Shown in pieces: positions 33,747 through 41,700 of a DNA stretch of 64,000 bases. Below the pieces are notes generated by a model. It did no database searches, was not told the DNA's origin, and saw only the letters and a list, made by a program, of their open reading frames with translations. The translations under genes and the position numbers were made by a program. The stretch's first letter is position 1. Every line of letters begins with the position of its first letter. The DNA is taken from positions 1 to 64,000 of IMG/VR virus record IMGVR_UViG_3300028859_000009; one strand, 5' to 3'. The stretch comes from a virus.

Positions 33747-33925
33747 AATATAATATGTTTATTTTTTAGTTCTTCTTTTATTTCATAATTTTTGCACATT
33801 TCATCTATCATAATATTTTGTATATATTTTGATCTATTTGCTATTGTATTATTTACAGTATTTAATATATCTGGATCAAATGATATTGAAAATGTCATTT
33901 TCTTTTTTTCTATTTTTCTTCTCAT
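33743..33925 (-). CDS. Ribbon-helix-helix protein coupled to GIY-YIG endonuclease
   Basis: 60 aa from ATG 33925; the earlier in-frame ATG at 33976 adds an unlikely hydrophobic arm. RRKIEKKKMTFSISFDPDIL, helix NTVNNTIANRSKYIQNIMIDEM: arm, strand and two helices with the RSKYI turn shared by the RHH proteins at 50220 and 50531. Coupled by ATGA overlap to the endonuclease. Confidence 0.7.
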   Translation of the reverse strand: MRRKIEKKKMTFSISFDPDILNTVNNTIANRSKYIQNIMIDEMCKNYEIKEELKNKHIIL

Positions 33926-34056
33926 AATTATTATTTTTATTGTATATATTAATATACAAAAATCATTTTTTGACAATTTTATAATAATTGTAGTTAATTA
34001 TTAAGAAAAAGTTTAATAAAAATAAAACATTTTAAAATAATTTTATTATATATGTC

Positions 34057-34215
34057 ATGAGAAAGACTGTGCCAGAAGATAAGAAAAGAAAAAAGTTATC
34101 AGTATCTATTGATCCTGAAGTGTATGAACTTTGGCAAAAATATTGTGAGGATAATGGGATTGAGAATTATTCTGAATATATTGAGAAAATAATAATTAGT
34201 AAAATAAAAAAATAA
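34057..34215 (+). CDS. Ribbon-helix-helix protein, divergent
   Basis: 52 aa: MRKTVPEDKKRKKLSVSIDP, EVYELWQKYCEDNGIENYSEYIEKIIISKIKK. A good RHH pattern. It diverges from the RHH/endonuclease pair over about 130 bp. Remnants of its 3' half appear again at 34957 and 35930. Confidence 0.7.
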   Translation: MRKTVPEDKKRKKLSVSIDPEVYELWQKYCEDNGIENYSEYIEKIIISKIKK

Positions 34216-34236
34216 TATATACTTAAAAATCGTACT

Positions 34237-34698
34237 TTGAGGATATTAAATTTTAAATTATTTAATGAAGCAAGATTATCAGATATATCTATAATTAAAG
34301 GTACTGGAGTCACTTTTAGTGATCAAGAAATTATTAATACAGATAATTTTATAAAAAATAAAACTATCTCTAAAAGAATAGATAATAAAAAGATTAGGTT
34401 GAATATAAATTGGAATCACACAATTAAGCATGATTTAATAAAAAGATTTAAAGAAAGAACTTCGTTAAAAAATATAACAGAATTAAATACATTAATTAGT
34501 AAAGGATTAGATGAATTATTTATTAATAATTATGATTATATTAAGAATAATGGAAAATACTCATTATGGTTTTCAGAATATAATTTTACTATAATTGTTA
34601 ATATTTCTAATAATTTGAATATTAATATAATAACAATATTACCAGGTCAAAAAACTATTGATGTAAAAAATATAATAGAATTAAAAACAAAAATATGA
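34237..34698 (+). CDS. Leader-bearing protein with conserved His/Arg region
   Basis: 153 aa from a TTG start. The leader LRILNFKLFNEARL gives FNE|A. The C-terminal domain contains NHTIKHDLIKRFKERTSL, then a strand pair (YSLWFSEYNFTIIVNI, INIITILPGQ). It resembles small barrel toxins or nucleases of the H...R-E-R type, but no firm match. It may be delivered with the virion. Confidence 0.6.
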   Translation: MRILNFKLFNEARLSDISIIKGTGVTFSDQEIINTDNFIKNKTISKRIDNKKIRLNINWNHTIKHDLIKRFKERTSLKNITELNTLISKGLDELFINNYDYIKNNGKYSLWFSEYNFTIIVNISNNLNINIITILPGQKTIDVKNIIELKTKI

Positions 34699-34958
34699 AT
34701 AAAAAAGAATTAAAAAAAGAATTTGAATTTTGTTGTTCTGCATTAGTTAAAACTAATGATACTTGGGATTTTTATTGGGATGTCTTAGATGTTAATGAAA
34801 AAACTCGTGATTTTTTCAAAATAAAATTTGAAAAATTATTATCATTATTAAATGAAGATGATACTTCATTTATATCTATGGAAACTGATGATATTTATGA
34901 TATATTAGAACTTAATAAAATTGAACATATGTATCAAAAAACATATGAAATGATATAA
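34695..34958 (+). CDS. Small acidic helical protein
   Basis: 87 aa (KKEFEFCCSALVKTNDTWDFYWDVLDVNEKTRD). It overlaps the previous gene by ATGA and is possibly a partner of it. Unknown. Confidence 0.6.
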   Translation: MNKKELKKEFEFCCSALVKTNDTWDFYWDVLDVNEKTRDFFKIKFEKLLSLLNEDDTSFISMETDDIYDILELNKIEHMYQKTYEMI

Positions 34959-34983
34959 ATATTGTGAAGATATTAGTATTGAG
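34957..34983 (+). repeat. Short imperfect repeat, left of metallopeptidase gene
   Basis: AAATATTGTGAAGATATTAG onward is like part of the RHH gene at 34136-34165 and like 35930-35952. The copies bracket the gene at 35079. Confidence 0.5.
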
Positions 34984-35049
34984 AATAATTAGTAAAATTA
35001 AAAATCAATAGTAATTATTCTGATTTTTTAATAATATAACATATATTCT

Positions 35050-35059
35050 TTAATATATA
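35050..35059 (+). promoter_or_regulatory. Late-type promoter element TTAATATATA
   Basis: TTAATATATA then ATAAAAATAGAA, 19 nt before ATG 35079. Confidence 0.6.
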
Positions 35060-35078
35060 ATAAAAATAGAATAAGTAT

Positions 35079-35921
35079 ATGTTAAATGAGGGTAAAGGTA
35101 TATCAGATATAATAAAGAACGAAGTAAACAATATATGGAAATTATTTATTAATAATTCATATTCATCTCACATATTAAAATTTGGACGTGATGATATTGG
35201 ATATAGAGATATTACAATAATTTTTAACAATATAAATAGTTATTACTCAAACATTAAAATTATTAAACCTAATAATATTATAGTTAATATTGGAATACCA
35301 ACAAATGGTAATGAAAATAGAGTTAAGGAAAATATATCGCATGAGCTAACTCATGTTATAGAAATTTTAGGTATTGGAGATAAGGACTATCCAAAATATA
35401 ATAAAATAAAAACATCTTTATTAAAATTTAAAAATTATTCTATGTCTAATGCAATGGAATTTATTACTGATATTTTTTATAAAACATTGGACAATGAAGT
35501 TAATGCTAATGTTGCTCAAACTTATATTTATATTAAAAGTGAAGGTAGATGTTCAAAAGATGATGCTATATTAAGATTAAAAGATTGGGAAACATATAAA
35601 TTATATGATAATATAAAAAATATAAAAATGAGTATTCTTGTTTCACAATTAAAACAAAAAGAAGTTGATGATTTTAATGATATACTTATTAAAAACGATG
35701 TTAAAACAATAACTTCAAATAGTATTGAAACTTGGCTAAATTTCTGGTTTAAAATATTTAAATTAAAATCAGATGTTTTTTTAAAAAATTCTGAAAGAAT
35801 TTTGAATGAAATAGAAAAAGACTGGGAAATTTTTGAGACTTATGTTTCAAATACATATAATAAATCAAAAGTTATTGATTATAATAAATATATATCTGAT
35901 TTTAATAATTTTAAAAAATAA
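35079..35921 (+). CDS. HExxH zinc metallopeptidase-like protein, short leader
   Basis: 280 aa. The N-terminus MLNEGKGISDIIKNE keeps only the cleavage part of the leader (LNE|G). Zinc motif HELTH (H88, E89, H92); probable third ligand in LDNEVNANVAQ about 60 residues later. Most like the genes at 5902 and 50867. Late-type promoter at 35050. Confidence 0.75.
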   Translation: MLNEGKGISDIIKNEVNNIWKLFINNSYSSHILKFGRDDIGYRDITIIFNNINSYYSNIKIIKPNNIIVNIGIPTNGNENRVKENISHELTHVIEILGIGDKDYPKYNKIKTSLLKFKNYSMSNAMEFITDIFYKTLDNEVNANVAQTYIYIKSEGRCSKDDAILRLKDWETYKLYDNIKNIKMSILVSQLKQKEVDDFNDILIKNDVKTITSNSIETWLNFWFKIFKLKSDVFLKNSERILNEIEKDWEIFETYVSNTYNKSKVIDYNKYISDFNNFKK

Positions 35922-35929
35922 AATTTTAA

Positions 35930-35952
35930 AAATATTGAGAAGATAATAGTAT
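35930..35952 (+). repeat. Short imperfect repeat, right of metallopeptidase gene
   Basis: AAATATTGAGAAGATAATAG onward matches 34957-34979 with few changes. Confidence 0.5.
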
Positions 35953-36003
35953 ATGGATTGTAATATTTATAATTTTTAGTATAGTAATTTATTAAAAATA
36001 TTT

Positions 36004-36033
36004 AAAAAAGTTTGGTTAATCCAAACTTTTTTT
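36004..36033 (+). terminator. Rho-independent terminator
   Basis: Stem AAAAAAGTTTGG/CCAAACTTTTTT. Its ascending arm also supplies the TTTGG of the next promoter. Confidence 0.85.
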
Positions 36034-36042
36034 GTATATTTG
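36011..36042 (+). promoter_or_regulatory. Bacteroidota-type promoter (TTTGG, 19 nt, TATATTTG)
   Basis: TTTGG 36011-36015 and TATATTTG 36035-36042, overlapping the terminator hairpin. It drives the secreted protein at 36101 through a 58-nt leader. Confidence 0.75.
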
Positions 36043-36100
36043 TTTTTCAAAAATCTTAAAATCCAAAACCTCACGATGTATAGGTTATCGTCTAACAAAT

Positions 36101-36664
36101 ATGAAAAAAAATATATTATTTTTAATAATGTTAATTATTTTTAGCATTAATTCTTTCACACAAACAATAAAAATAAAAGAACCTGAATTTTTAAATAATG
36201 TTGTATATGTCAATGACACAATTGGCGACGGTATATTATTAAAAAAACAAATACCAACATATAAAAATAATGCAAATGCTGCATCTTATATACCATATGT
36301 TGGGTTATTTGCTGGTAAAGCTACAATAAGATTGAGATTTTTATCACATGATAATGGTTCATACACATTCAAAAATAAAAACAATAAATTTATCATTAAA
36401 TGTTTTAATAATACAATTGATCCTACTACTATTATAAAGATTATAAAATTAGAACCAGAAGGTGAAAAATATCTATCTATTGTAATAGCAACTGGTAGTG
36501 TTTTTGGTGGAGGTGAATCAAAAAATCCAAACACAATTGAATATAAAGCTACAAAATACGGCGATAGTTCATATTTAATTGAACTTGAAAATTTAGATTA
36601 TGGAAATTATTCATTTAAGTTGATAATGTCAAATGAATATATATTATTTAATATTTTAAATTGA
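36101..36664 (+). CDS. Secreted/periplasmic unknown protein, host-like
   Basis: 187 aa from ATG 36101. The signal peptide MKKNILFLIMLIIFSINSFT-Q is typical of Bacteroidota; longer starts are rejected as they would bury it. The mature part is beta-rich with IPYVGLFAGKATIRLRF and NLDYGNYSFKL near the end, like host exported proteins. Likely a host-derived gene acting on the envelope or released after secretion. Unknown function. Confidence 0.7.
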   Translation: MKKNILFLIMLIIFSINSFTQTIKIKEPEFLNNVVYVNDTIGDGILLKKQIPTYKNNANAASYIPYVGLFAGKATIRLRFLSHDNGSYTFKNKNNKFIIKCFNNTIDPTTIIKIIKLEPEGEKYLSIVIATGSVFGGGESKNPNTIEYKATKYGDSSYLIELENLDYGNYSFKLIMSNEYILFNILN

Positions 36665-36694
36665 ATGATATTAAATGATATTAATCTTTTTAAA

Positions 36695-36727
36695 TAAAAA
36701 AGTCAGATTAGTTCTGGCTTTTTTTAT
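36695..36727 (+). terminator. Terminator (duplicated type)
   Basis: Stem AAAAGTCAG/CTGGCTTTT with loop ATTAGTT. Together with its left flank (ATTAATCTTTTTAAATAA) it matches 39840-39890. Confidence 0.8.
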
Positions 36728-36742
36728 TTTTCAATTTGAATA

Positions 36743-37657
36743 TTATTTTTTTGCCAAATATTTAGCATATTTTTCTGGATATTTCTCTTTTAATATTTCT
36801 TGATATTTTGGTGATAATATTTCAAAAAAATCTTTTTCTTCATAAAATTTACCTCTCGGCGTATAAGGTTTACCACCATTAATAGAATTAAATGAAAGAA
36901 TAGTATTATCTTTATATTTAGTTATATTCCAATCTGATCCAGCTTCTATCAATTTATAAATTATATTCATATTTAGATAACGAGCAGCAATAATTAATGC
37001 TGTTTCACCTTTATTATTCTGTATATTCAAATTTGCACCAGATTTTATTAAAGATTCTACACGTTTAATGTTTCTATCTTTCACTGCATAAATTAATGCT
37101 GTATCTCCTTTATTATTCTGTGAATTTGAATTTGAATTTGAATTTGAACTTTCTTTTTTACTTAAATAATAGTTATATTTTTCTGGATATTTTTCTTTTG
37201 TTAATTCTTGATATTTTGGTGTTAACATCTCAAAAAAATCAATATTAGCTAATAATTTGTCTCTATAAGAGATAGGATTTTCTACAGATGATAAAAATTT
37301 GTCATATTTTTCTATATTCCAATCTGCACCAGCATCTATCAATAAACTAATGTATCTCATGACATCTCTATTTTTTGTTGCTTTCATTAATGCTGTTTCT
37401 CCATTATTATTTTGAATATTTAAATCTGCTCCACTTTTAATTAAAATATTTGTCAGTTCACTCTTGCTATTTGTAACAGATCTAATTAAAGGAGTGTTTC
37501 CATTTTTATCTATAACATCAATATCGCCGCCAGCTTCTATATAAGCTAATAATTGTTTTTTATTATTAGGATAGCCACCAAGATTACCAACAGCAAGATT
37601 ACCAACAGAATCTATATCATAGTCACGATATAATTCAAATGTTTTTACATATTTCAT
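36743..37657 (-). CDS. Ankyrin-repeat protein with capsid-type leader
   Basis: 304 aa. The leader MKYVKTFELYRDYD precedes seven or so ankyrin units (KQLLAYIEAGGDIDVIDKNG, NTPLIRSVTN, ILIKSGADLNIQNNNGETAL, RVESLIKSGANLNIQNNKGE). Two half-domains are duplicates, each ending FFEMLTPKYQELTKEKYPEKY or a close form, joined by a Ser/Asn linker (SSNSNSNSNS). The paired ending is not standard ankyrin and could be a target-specific cap. Late-type promoter on the same strand at 37681. Confidence 0.85.
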   Translation of the reverse strand: MKYVKTFELYRDYDIDSVGNLAVGNLGGYPNNKKQLLAYIEAGGDIDVIDKNGNTPLIRSVTNSKSELTNILIKSGADLNIQNNNGETALMKATKNRDVMRYISLLIDAGADWNIEKYDKFLSSVENPISYRDKLLANIDFFEMLTPKYQELTKEKYPEKYNYYLSKKESSNSNSNSNSQNNKGDTALIYAVKDRNIKRVESLIKSGANLNIQNNKGETALIIAARYLNMNIIYKLIEAGSDWNITKYKDNTILSFNSINGGKPYTPRGKFYEEKDFFEILSPKYQEILKEKYPEKYAKYLAKK

Positions 37658-37680
37658 AATTTTAAAAATTTTATTTCGTT

Positions 37681-37690
37681 TATATATTAA
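37681..37690 (-). promoter_or_regulatory. Late-type promoter TTAATATATA (minus strand)
   Basis: Read on the minus strand as TTAATATATA then AACGAAATAAAA, about 24 nt before the ankyrin gene start. Confidence 0.6.
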
Positions 37691-37739
37691 AAATTAATAT
37701 TAGATTTATTATCTTTTTATATATAAATAAAAACTTTAT

Positions 37740-38672
37740 ATGAAAATATTAAATAAAAATTTATGGAATAAATACATAAAAACATATGAATCATTCAATA
37801 AAGAAATTCCAGATGAATTAAAAAAGTTATTTAATGAAATAAGGCAAATTATAGGCAATCAAACGAAATCATTTAAAAAAAATATAGATTTAAATTCATT
37901 AGAATTTTGTAATTTGATCATAGAATTAGATGTTAAATTTAACAAATTGAATTCTGAAATAAGATATGAGGATAAAGATATTATTTACTATTCAAATGTA
38001 AATATAAATGATTTAGTAACAGGAAAAGATAGAACAATAATACCAATTATAATTGATGATATAAATTTAAATGTAGATAAATTATGTTCAGTTATAAGTC
38101 ATGAAATAAGACATATCTATGATGTTTACACTATAAATGAAGAAAGTGATATGAAATCATTCACAAATTCTTTATTTTATACTGAGTTACTTAAAAATGA
38201 AAGCAATAAATATTTTATAGATTTTTTACAATTAATTTATTTATCATTAGAACACGAATTAATAGCTAGAAATACTATGATATGGGAGATGTTTATAAAT
38301 TGTAAGTGTTCTAAAGAAGAATTATATAGGTTATATCATGATTCTTACATGTATAAATCTTTTAATATTTTAAAATCATTTGATTATAATAAATTAATTA
38401 ATGAGCAAGATATTATAGATAAAGTAAATATTTTTATAAATTATTTTGGTGGTAATTTATGTGCAGATAAAAATGATATATTTATATTTTTTGAAAATTG
38501 GAAAAAATATTTTATTACTAAATCTGATGAATATATAATAGAAGGATATAAAGTTTTGGATGATATTTTATCTATAAATGAATTTAAAAATAACAAATCA
38601 GATACAATTAATATAAAAGATTTACTTCTTTATATTCATAAAAAATTCATTTTTAAACAAAAATATGAATAA
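37740..38672 (+). CDS. HExxH zinc metallopeptidase-like protein, long leader
   Basis: 310 aa. The leader is longer than in the paralogues (MKILNKNLWNKYIKTYESFNKE). Zinc motif HEIRH (H121, E122, H125); probable third ligand in LEHELIARNTM. TTTTTATATATAAATAAAA upstream is a late-type variant. The most diverged member after 4931. Confidence 0.72.
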   Translation: MKILNKNLWNKYIKTYESFNKEIPDELKKLFNEIRQIIGNQTKSFKKNIDLNSLEFCNLIIELDVKFNKLNSEIRYEDKDIIYYSNVNINDLVTGKDRTIIPIIIDDINLNVDKLCSVISHEIRHIYDVYTINEESDMKSFTNSLFYTELLKNESNKYFIDFLQLIYLSLEHELIARNTMIWEMFINCKCSKEELYRLYHDSYMYKSFNILKSFDYNKLINEQDIIDKVNIFINYFGGNLCADKNDIFIFFENWKKYFITKSDEYIIEGYKVLDDILSINEFKNNKSDTINIKDLLLYIHKKFIFKQKYE

Positions 38673-38795
38673 AAAAATATATAGATACATTGAAATCTAA
38701 ATGTTTCTATAATATTTCTATATTAACTTGTGATAGTAGAATTACGGATTATTTTTACAGTAGAATAGAAGAAATAAAATTTAAATTACTAAAAA

Positions 38796-38824
38796 TAAAA
38801 ATGACATCATCTGATGTCATTTTT
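38796..38824 (+). terminator. Bidirectional terminator
   Basis: Stem AAAAATGACATCA/TGATGTCATTTTT. It ends both convergent genes and overlaps the end of 38807-39466. Confidence 0.85.
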
Positions 38825-39466
38825 ATTATTTTGTCTTTGATTTCCTTTATATCCTTGGTTTGGTTTATCTTTGAACAATTCATCTAGTAAACTATTTCTA
38901 ACAGCATTAGAATATGCTTCTGAATCATTTTTTTGAAATTCTCTTCGTGTTTTATATTTATTTACTATATTTTGTAATTGTTTTTTCGTAAAAACTTTAT
39001 TAGGATTATGTTTTTCCGCATATCCTTGATTCTCATGATCGTTAAACAATTTATCTAATATGTCTTTATCACAAGCAATATTATATGCTGAAGCATTATT
39101 ATCTTTGAAATCATTTCGTAATTCATATTTATCAGCTTCTTTTTGAAGGTTTTCTTCTGTCCAATATCCTTTTGGCACTTGTTTAGATTGTTTATTGAAT
39201 AAGTAATCTAATAAATTACTTTTAAGAGCAATATCATAAGCTCTTGGATCATTTTTAATAAATTCTTCTTTTGTTTTATATTTATCTGCGGCAATTTGTA
39301 AAGTATCAATACTTAAACCACCCATTGTTGGGTCATCAAATACAGAGTCATCATAATCAGGGTCATAGAATTCAGGGTCATCAAATTCTGAATCATAAAA
39401 TTCTGAATCATCAAATTTATAATTATACTCATTTACAAACTCATCAAATTTATTAATTCTACTCAT
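38807..39466 (-). CDS. Endonuclease-type repeat protein without nuclease, with capsid-type leader
   Basis: 219 aa. The leader MSRINKFDEFVNEYN (VNE|Y) is followed by an acidic Asp/Tyr/Phe/Glu repeat (FDDSEFYDSEFDDPEFYDP) at 17-48. Three repeats follow of the same kind as in the GIY-YIG endonuclease at 32448 (YWTEENLQKEADKYELRNDF, DKLFNDHENQGY). No GIY-YIG or other catalytic motif is present. Probably a DNA-binding module recruited as an internal head protein. An AT-rich late-type box lies just upstream on its strand. Confidence 0.75.
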   Translation of the reverse strand: MSRINKFDEFVNEYNYKFDDSEFYDSEFDDPEFYDPDYDDSVFDDPTMGGLSIDTLQIAADKYKTKEEFIKNDPRAYDIALKSNLLDYLFNKQSKQVPKGYWTEENLQKEADKYELRNDFKDNNASAYNIACDKDILDKLFNDHENQGYAEKHNPNKVFTKKQLQNIVNKYKTRREFQKNDSEAYSNAVRNSLLDELFKDKPNQGYKGNQRQNNKNDIR

Positions 39467-39535
39467 ATTTAAAATATTTATTTCTACTATATATAAAAAT
39501 ATTTATTATTTTTTTGTAATATCAAATAATTTCAT

Positions 39536-39543
39536 TATCTTTG
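39536..39543 (+). promoter_or_regulatory. Bacteroidota-type -7 element TATCTTTG
   Basis: Followed by a short frame (ATG 39560, 14 codons) and then the gene at 39593. Confidence 0.65.
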
Positions 39544-39592
39544 TAAAAATTAAAAATCATGAAAATGATGCTTCAATTTAAAAATATAAATA

Positions 39593-39835
39593 ATGTTAAA
39601 TAAAAATACAAAATATATTTGTAAAAAGGCATATAATAATTATATTGAAGGTGAATATTATTATATTATATTTTATGATGATTATATAGTTTATTTGTAT
39701 AATTTTGGAATATTTTCTCTTAATAAAACTAAATTTGTAGGAGATTATCCTAATTTCTATGAATATTTCTGTACACTTCAAGAACAGAGAAAACTTAAGT
39801 TATTAAAAATAAAAAGTGAATATGAAATAAGTTAA
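39593..39835 (+). CDS. Small protein with Lys/Leu tail
   Basis: 80 aa, Tyr-rich and beta-rich (YICKKAYNNYIEGEYYYIIFY), ending TLQEQRKLKLLKIKSEYE. Same plan as the SH3-like tail family. Confidence 0.65.
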   Translation: MLNKNTKYICKKAYNNYIEGEYYYIIFYDDYIVYLYNFGIFSLNKTKFVGDYPNFYEYFCTLQEQRKLKLLKIKSEYEIS

Positions 39836-39864
39836 ATAATATTAATCTTTTTAAATAAACAATA

Positions 39865-39890
39865 AATCCAGATTAGTTCTGGATTTTTTT
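39865..39890 (+). terminator. Terminator (duplicate of 36695 type)
   Basis: Stem AATCCAG/CTGGATT with the same loop ATTAGTT and the same left flank. Confidence 0.8.
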
Positions 39891-39893
39891 ATA

Positions 39894-39901
39894 TATCTTT
39901 G
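39894..39901 (+). promoter_or_regulatory. Bacteroidota-type -7 element TATCTTTG
   Basis: Directly after the terminator T run, 25 nt before ATG 39927; starts a long early-type run to 43961. Confidence 0.65.
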
Positions 39902-39926
39902 TATCAAAATTATAAAACTAAATCAA

Positions 39927-40103
39927 ATGGAAAATCCGTATTATAAAATGATGATAAACAATGCAAGAGCATTTGTTAGATCAAGCAAAAATCAAGAAGA
40001 TGTCGATAGAATTTCAATTTTTGAAATTAGTGAAGTTCTTGCAATTTGTACTGGTAAATTAAAAGAAGATATTGTGATTGAAATTTCTGGGCTTAAGTTA
40101 TAA
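39927..40103 (+). CDS. 58-aa helical protein
   Basis: MENPYYKMMINNARAFVRSS, QEDVDRISIFEISEVLAICTGKLKEDIVIEISGLKL. Resembles a small accessory protein found in Bacteroidota phages, unnamed. Confidence 0.65.
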   Translation: MENPYYKMMINNARAFVRSSKNQEDVDRISIFEISEVLAICTGKLKEDIVIEISGLKL

Positions 40104-40123
40104 ACAATATAAAATATAAAATC

Positions 40124-40369
40124 ATGACAAAAAATCAAATCATACAACAGTATAAGAATGAAGCATTGAATAGTATTGCTAAAATTTATCATCCTAAATA
40201 TAATTTTAGATATGATGAATATAGTCATCTTAGTGGATCTGAACAGAAAGAAGAAGAAATTCGTTCTATTATTCAAAATATGAATAAAAATATTGAAGAA
40301 GTAAAGAAAAAAGAAAAAGAAATCGAATCTAAAAAAATAAATAATAATGAACATATTAGAACGTTGTAA
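40124..40369 (+). CDS. Helical charged protein
   Basis: 81 aa: MTKNQIIQQYKNEALNSIAK, then a coiled-coil end (NMNKNIEEVKKKEKEIESKK). Shares MTKNQI with the gene at 56204. It overlaps the next by 23 nt. Confidence 0.65.
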   Translation: MTKNQIIQQYKNEALNSIAKIYHPKYNFRYDEYSHLSGSEQKEEEIRSIIQNMNKNIEEVKKKEKEIESKKINNNEHIRTL

Positions 40370-40853
40370 GAAAAAAATAGAAGAAGATTTTGGTATTATA
40401 GATTGGGAATTTGTAGTAGAACAACCTGATAATAACGTAGTTACGCATTATAGATTCAAAAATAAAGATGGTTATGAAGCATTTGTGACAGTAATTAATG
40501 GTACTGAAATATGGACTCCATTAGTTACTGATATTAATGATAATGAAGTTATGTCAATAAAAAATGATAGAATTGAAAAAAAATATAAAAATAGAAATAG
40601 GAGCACTATAAATCCTGATGAAGCTGTATTTTTATGTTATATTGAAGATGATGTCGTTACTTGTGTTATTGATTATAAAGAAGAAGATGAATCATATGAT
40701 GATATTGAAAATGTTAATAATTCAGATTTTAATAGATATTGGGATTGTATAGAGGAGAATATATTTGAAACAATTCATTTTACTACAATTGAATCTGCTA
40801 ATGATTGGTTAATATCAATTGGAATGGAATATGATTCAAAATTAAATCATTAA
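40347..40853 (+). CDS. Unknown protein
   Basis: 168 aa, alpha/beta (MNILERCKKKIEEDFGIIDW, YRFKNKDGYEAFVTVINGTE, WDCIEENIFETIHFTTIESANDWLIS). Unknown. Early-type run. Confidence 0.7.
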   Translation: MNILERCKKKIEEDFGIIDWEFVVEQPDNNVVTHYRFKNKDGYEAFVTVINGTEIWTPLVTDINDNEVMSIKNDRIEKKYKNRNRSTINPDEAVFLCYIEDDVVTCVIDYKEEDESYDDIENVNNSDFNRYWDCIEENIFETIHFTTIESANDWLISIGMEYDSKLNH

Positions 40854-40855
40854 TA

Positions 40856-41233
40856 ATGAAAATTGAAGATATTAAACCAATTGGTAATTTCAAATCAGTA
40901 TTAGAATTATTTAGAGAAAAAGCTGATGCTATAATCACAAGATGTAACAAAGAAAAAGTGTACAATTCTGCACTTTCTATATTAATTAAGTCAATTTGTG
41001 GAGAATTTGCTATTATTAAATTGTTATCTGATAGTATTATAAATCATAAGGTTGGTAGTATAAGTATAGAAGAAATGAGAATTGATTTACTATATACACA
41101 CTTAATTGTTATAGATTTAAATAATGTTGCTCAATTTTATTTAAATAACATTAAAATGGAATCAAGAACAAAACAGCTACAAGAAATTATATATTTTAAT
41201 AAAGATATTTTTGGTAATTTAAAAATAGAATAA
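40856..41233 (+). CDS. Helical protein
   Basis: 125 aa, all-helical by composition (FKSVLELFREKADAIITRCN, ALSILIKSICGEFAIIKLLSD). Unknown. Its final A is the first base of the next ATG. Confidence 0.7.
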   Translation: MKIEDIKPIGNFKSVLELFREKADAIITRCNKEKVYNSALSILIKSICGEFAIIKLLSDSIINHKVGSISIEEMRIDLLYTHLIVIDLNNVAQFYLNNIKMESRTKQLQEIIYFNKDIFGNLKIE

Positions 41234-41346
41234 TGAGAAAAACTAAATGTAAGAAATTTATCATAAAAAACTTTGATAAATTTGAATATGATAGTAAATG
41301 TGAAGATAATAATGAAGGAAAAGCTTATAGATTAGAAATAATATAA
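41233..41346 (+). CDS. 37-aa Cys-containing peptide
   Basis: MRKTKCKKFIIKNFDKFEYD ... KCEDNNEGKAYRLEII. A tight start overlap supports translation; function unknown. Confidence 0.45.
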   Translation: MRKTKCKKFIIKNFDKFEYDSKCEDNNEGKAYRLEII

Positions 41347-41362
41347 AAAAAATAATATATTT

Positions 41363-41698
41363 ATGAAGCAATTAAGATTTACTACAACTCATCCTTATGG
41401 AATGTTCTCTTCAAGTGAAAGTGAATTATTAATATCAACTGATAATATAAATTTAGGAGAATTAAGTAATTATTTACCTAAAGGAGTAGGAGCTTATATT
41501 GATAATGATGCAGAAGAATTAGCAAAATTTGATATTCCAGTGTTCTTAGATGGTGATTATGAGCAACTTGATTTGCCTATTGAAGAACAGGATATATTGA
41601 TGATGTTACCTTCTGGAAATTATCAATGTAAATCTGAATTAACATATAAATCTATGATTAATAAAGATAAATATTATCTACTAACTCTTAAAAAATAA
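41363..41698 (+). CDS. Unknown beta-rich protein
   Basis: 111 aa (MKQLRFTTTHPYGMFSSSES, LPKGVGAYIDNDAEEL, DILMMLPSGNYQCKSELTY). Unknown. Confidence 0.7.
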   Translation: MKQLRFTTTHPYGMFSSSESELLISTDNINLGELSNYLPKGVGAYIDNDAEELAKFDIPVFLDGDYEQLDLPIEEQDILMMLPSGNYQCKSELTYKSMINKDKYYLLTLKK

Positions 41699-41700
41699 AC

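Noticed and set aside
38690-38887. Plus-strand small gene after the metallopeptidase
   Set aside because: It needs a TTG start, overlaps a terminator and the convergent gene, and its second half is antisense. The piece RIEEIKFKLLKIK looks like a Lys/Leu tail, so it may be a remnant, but not a gene.
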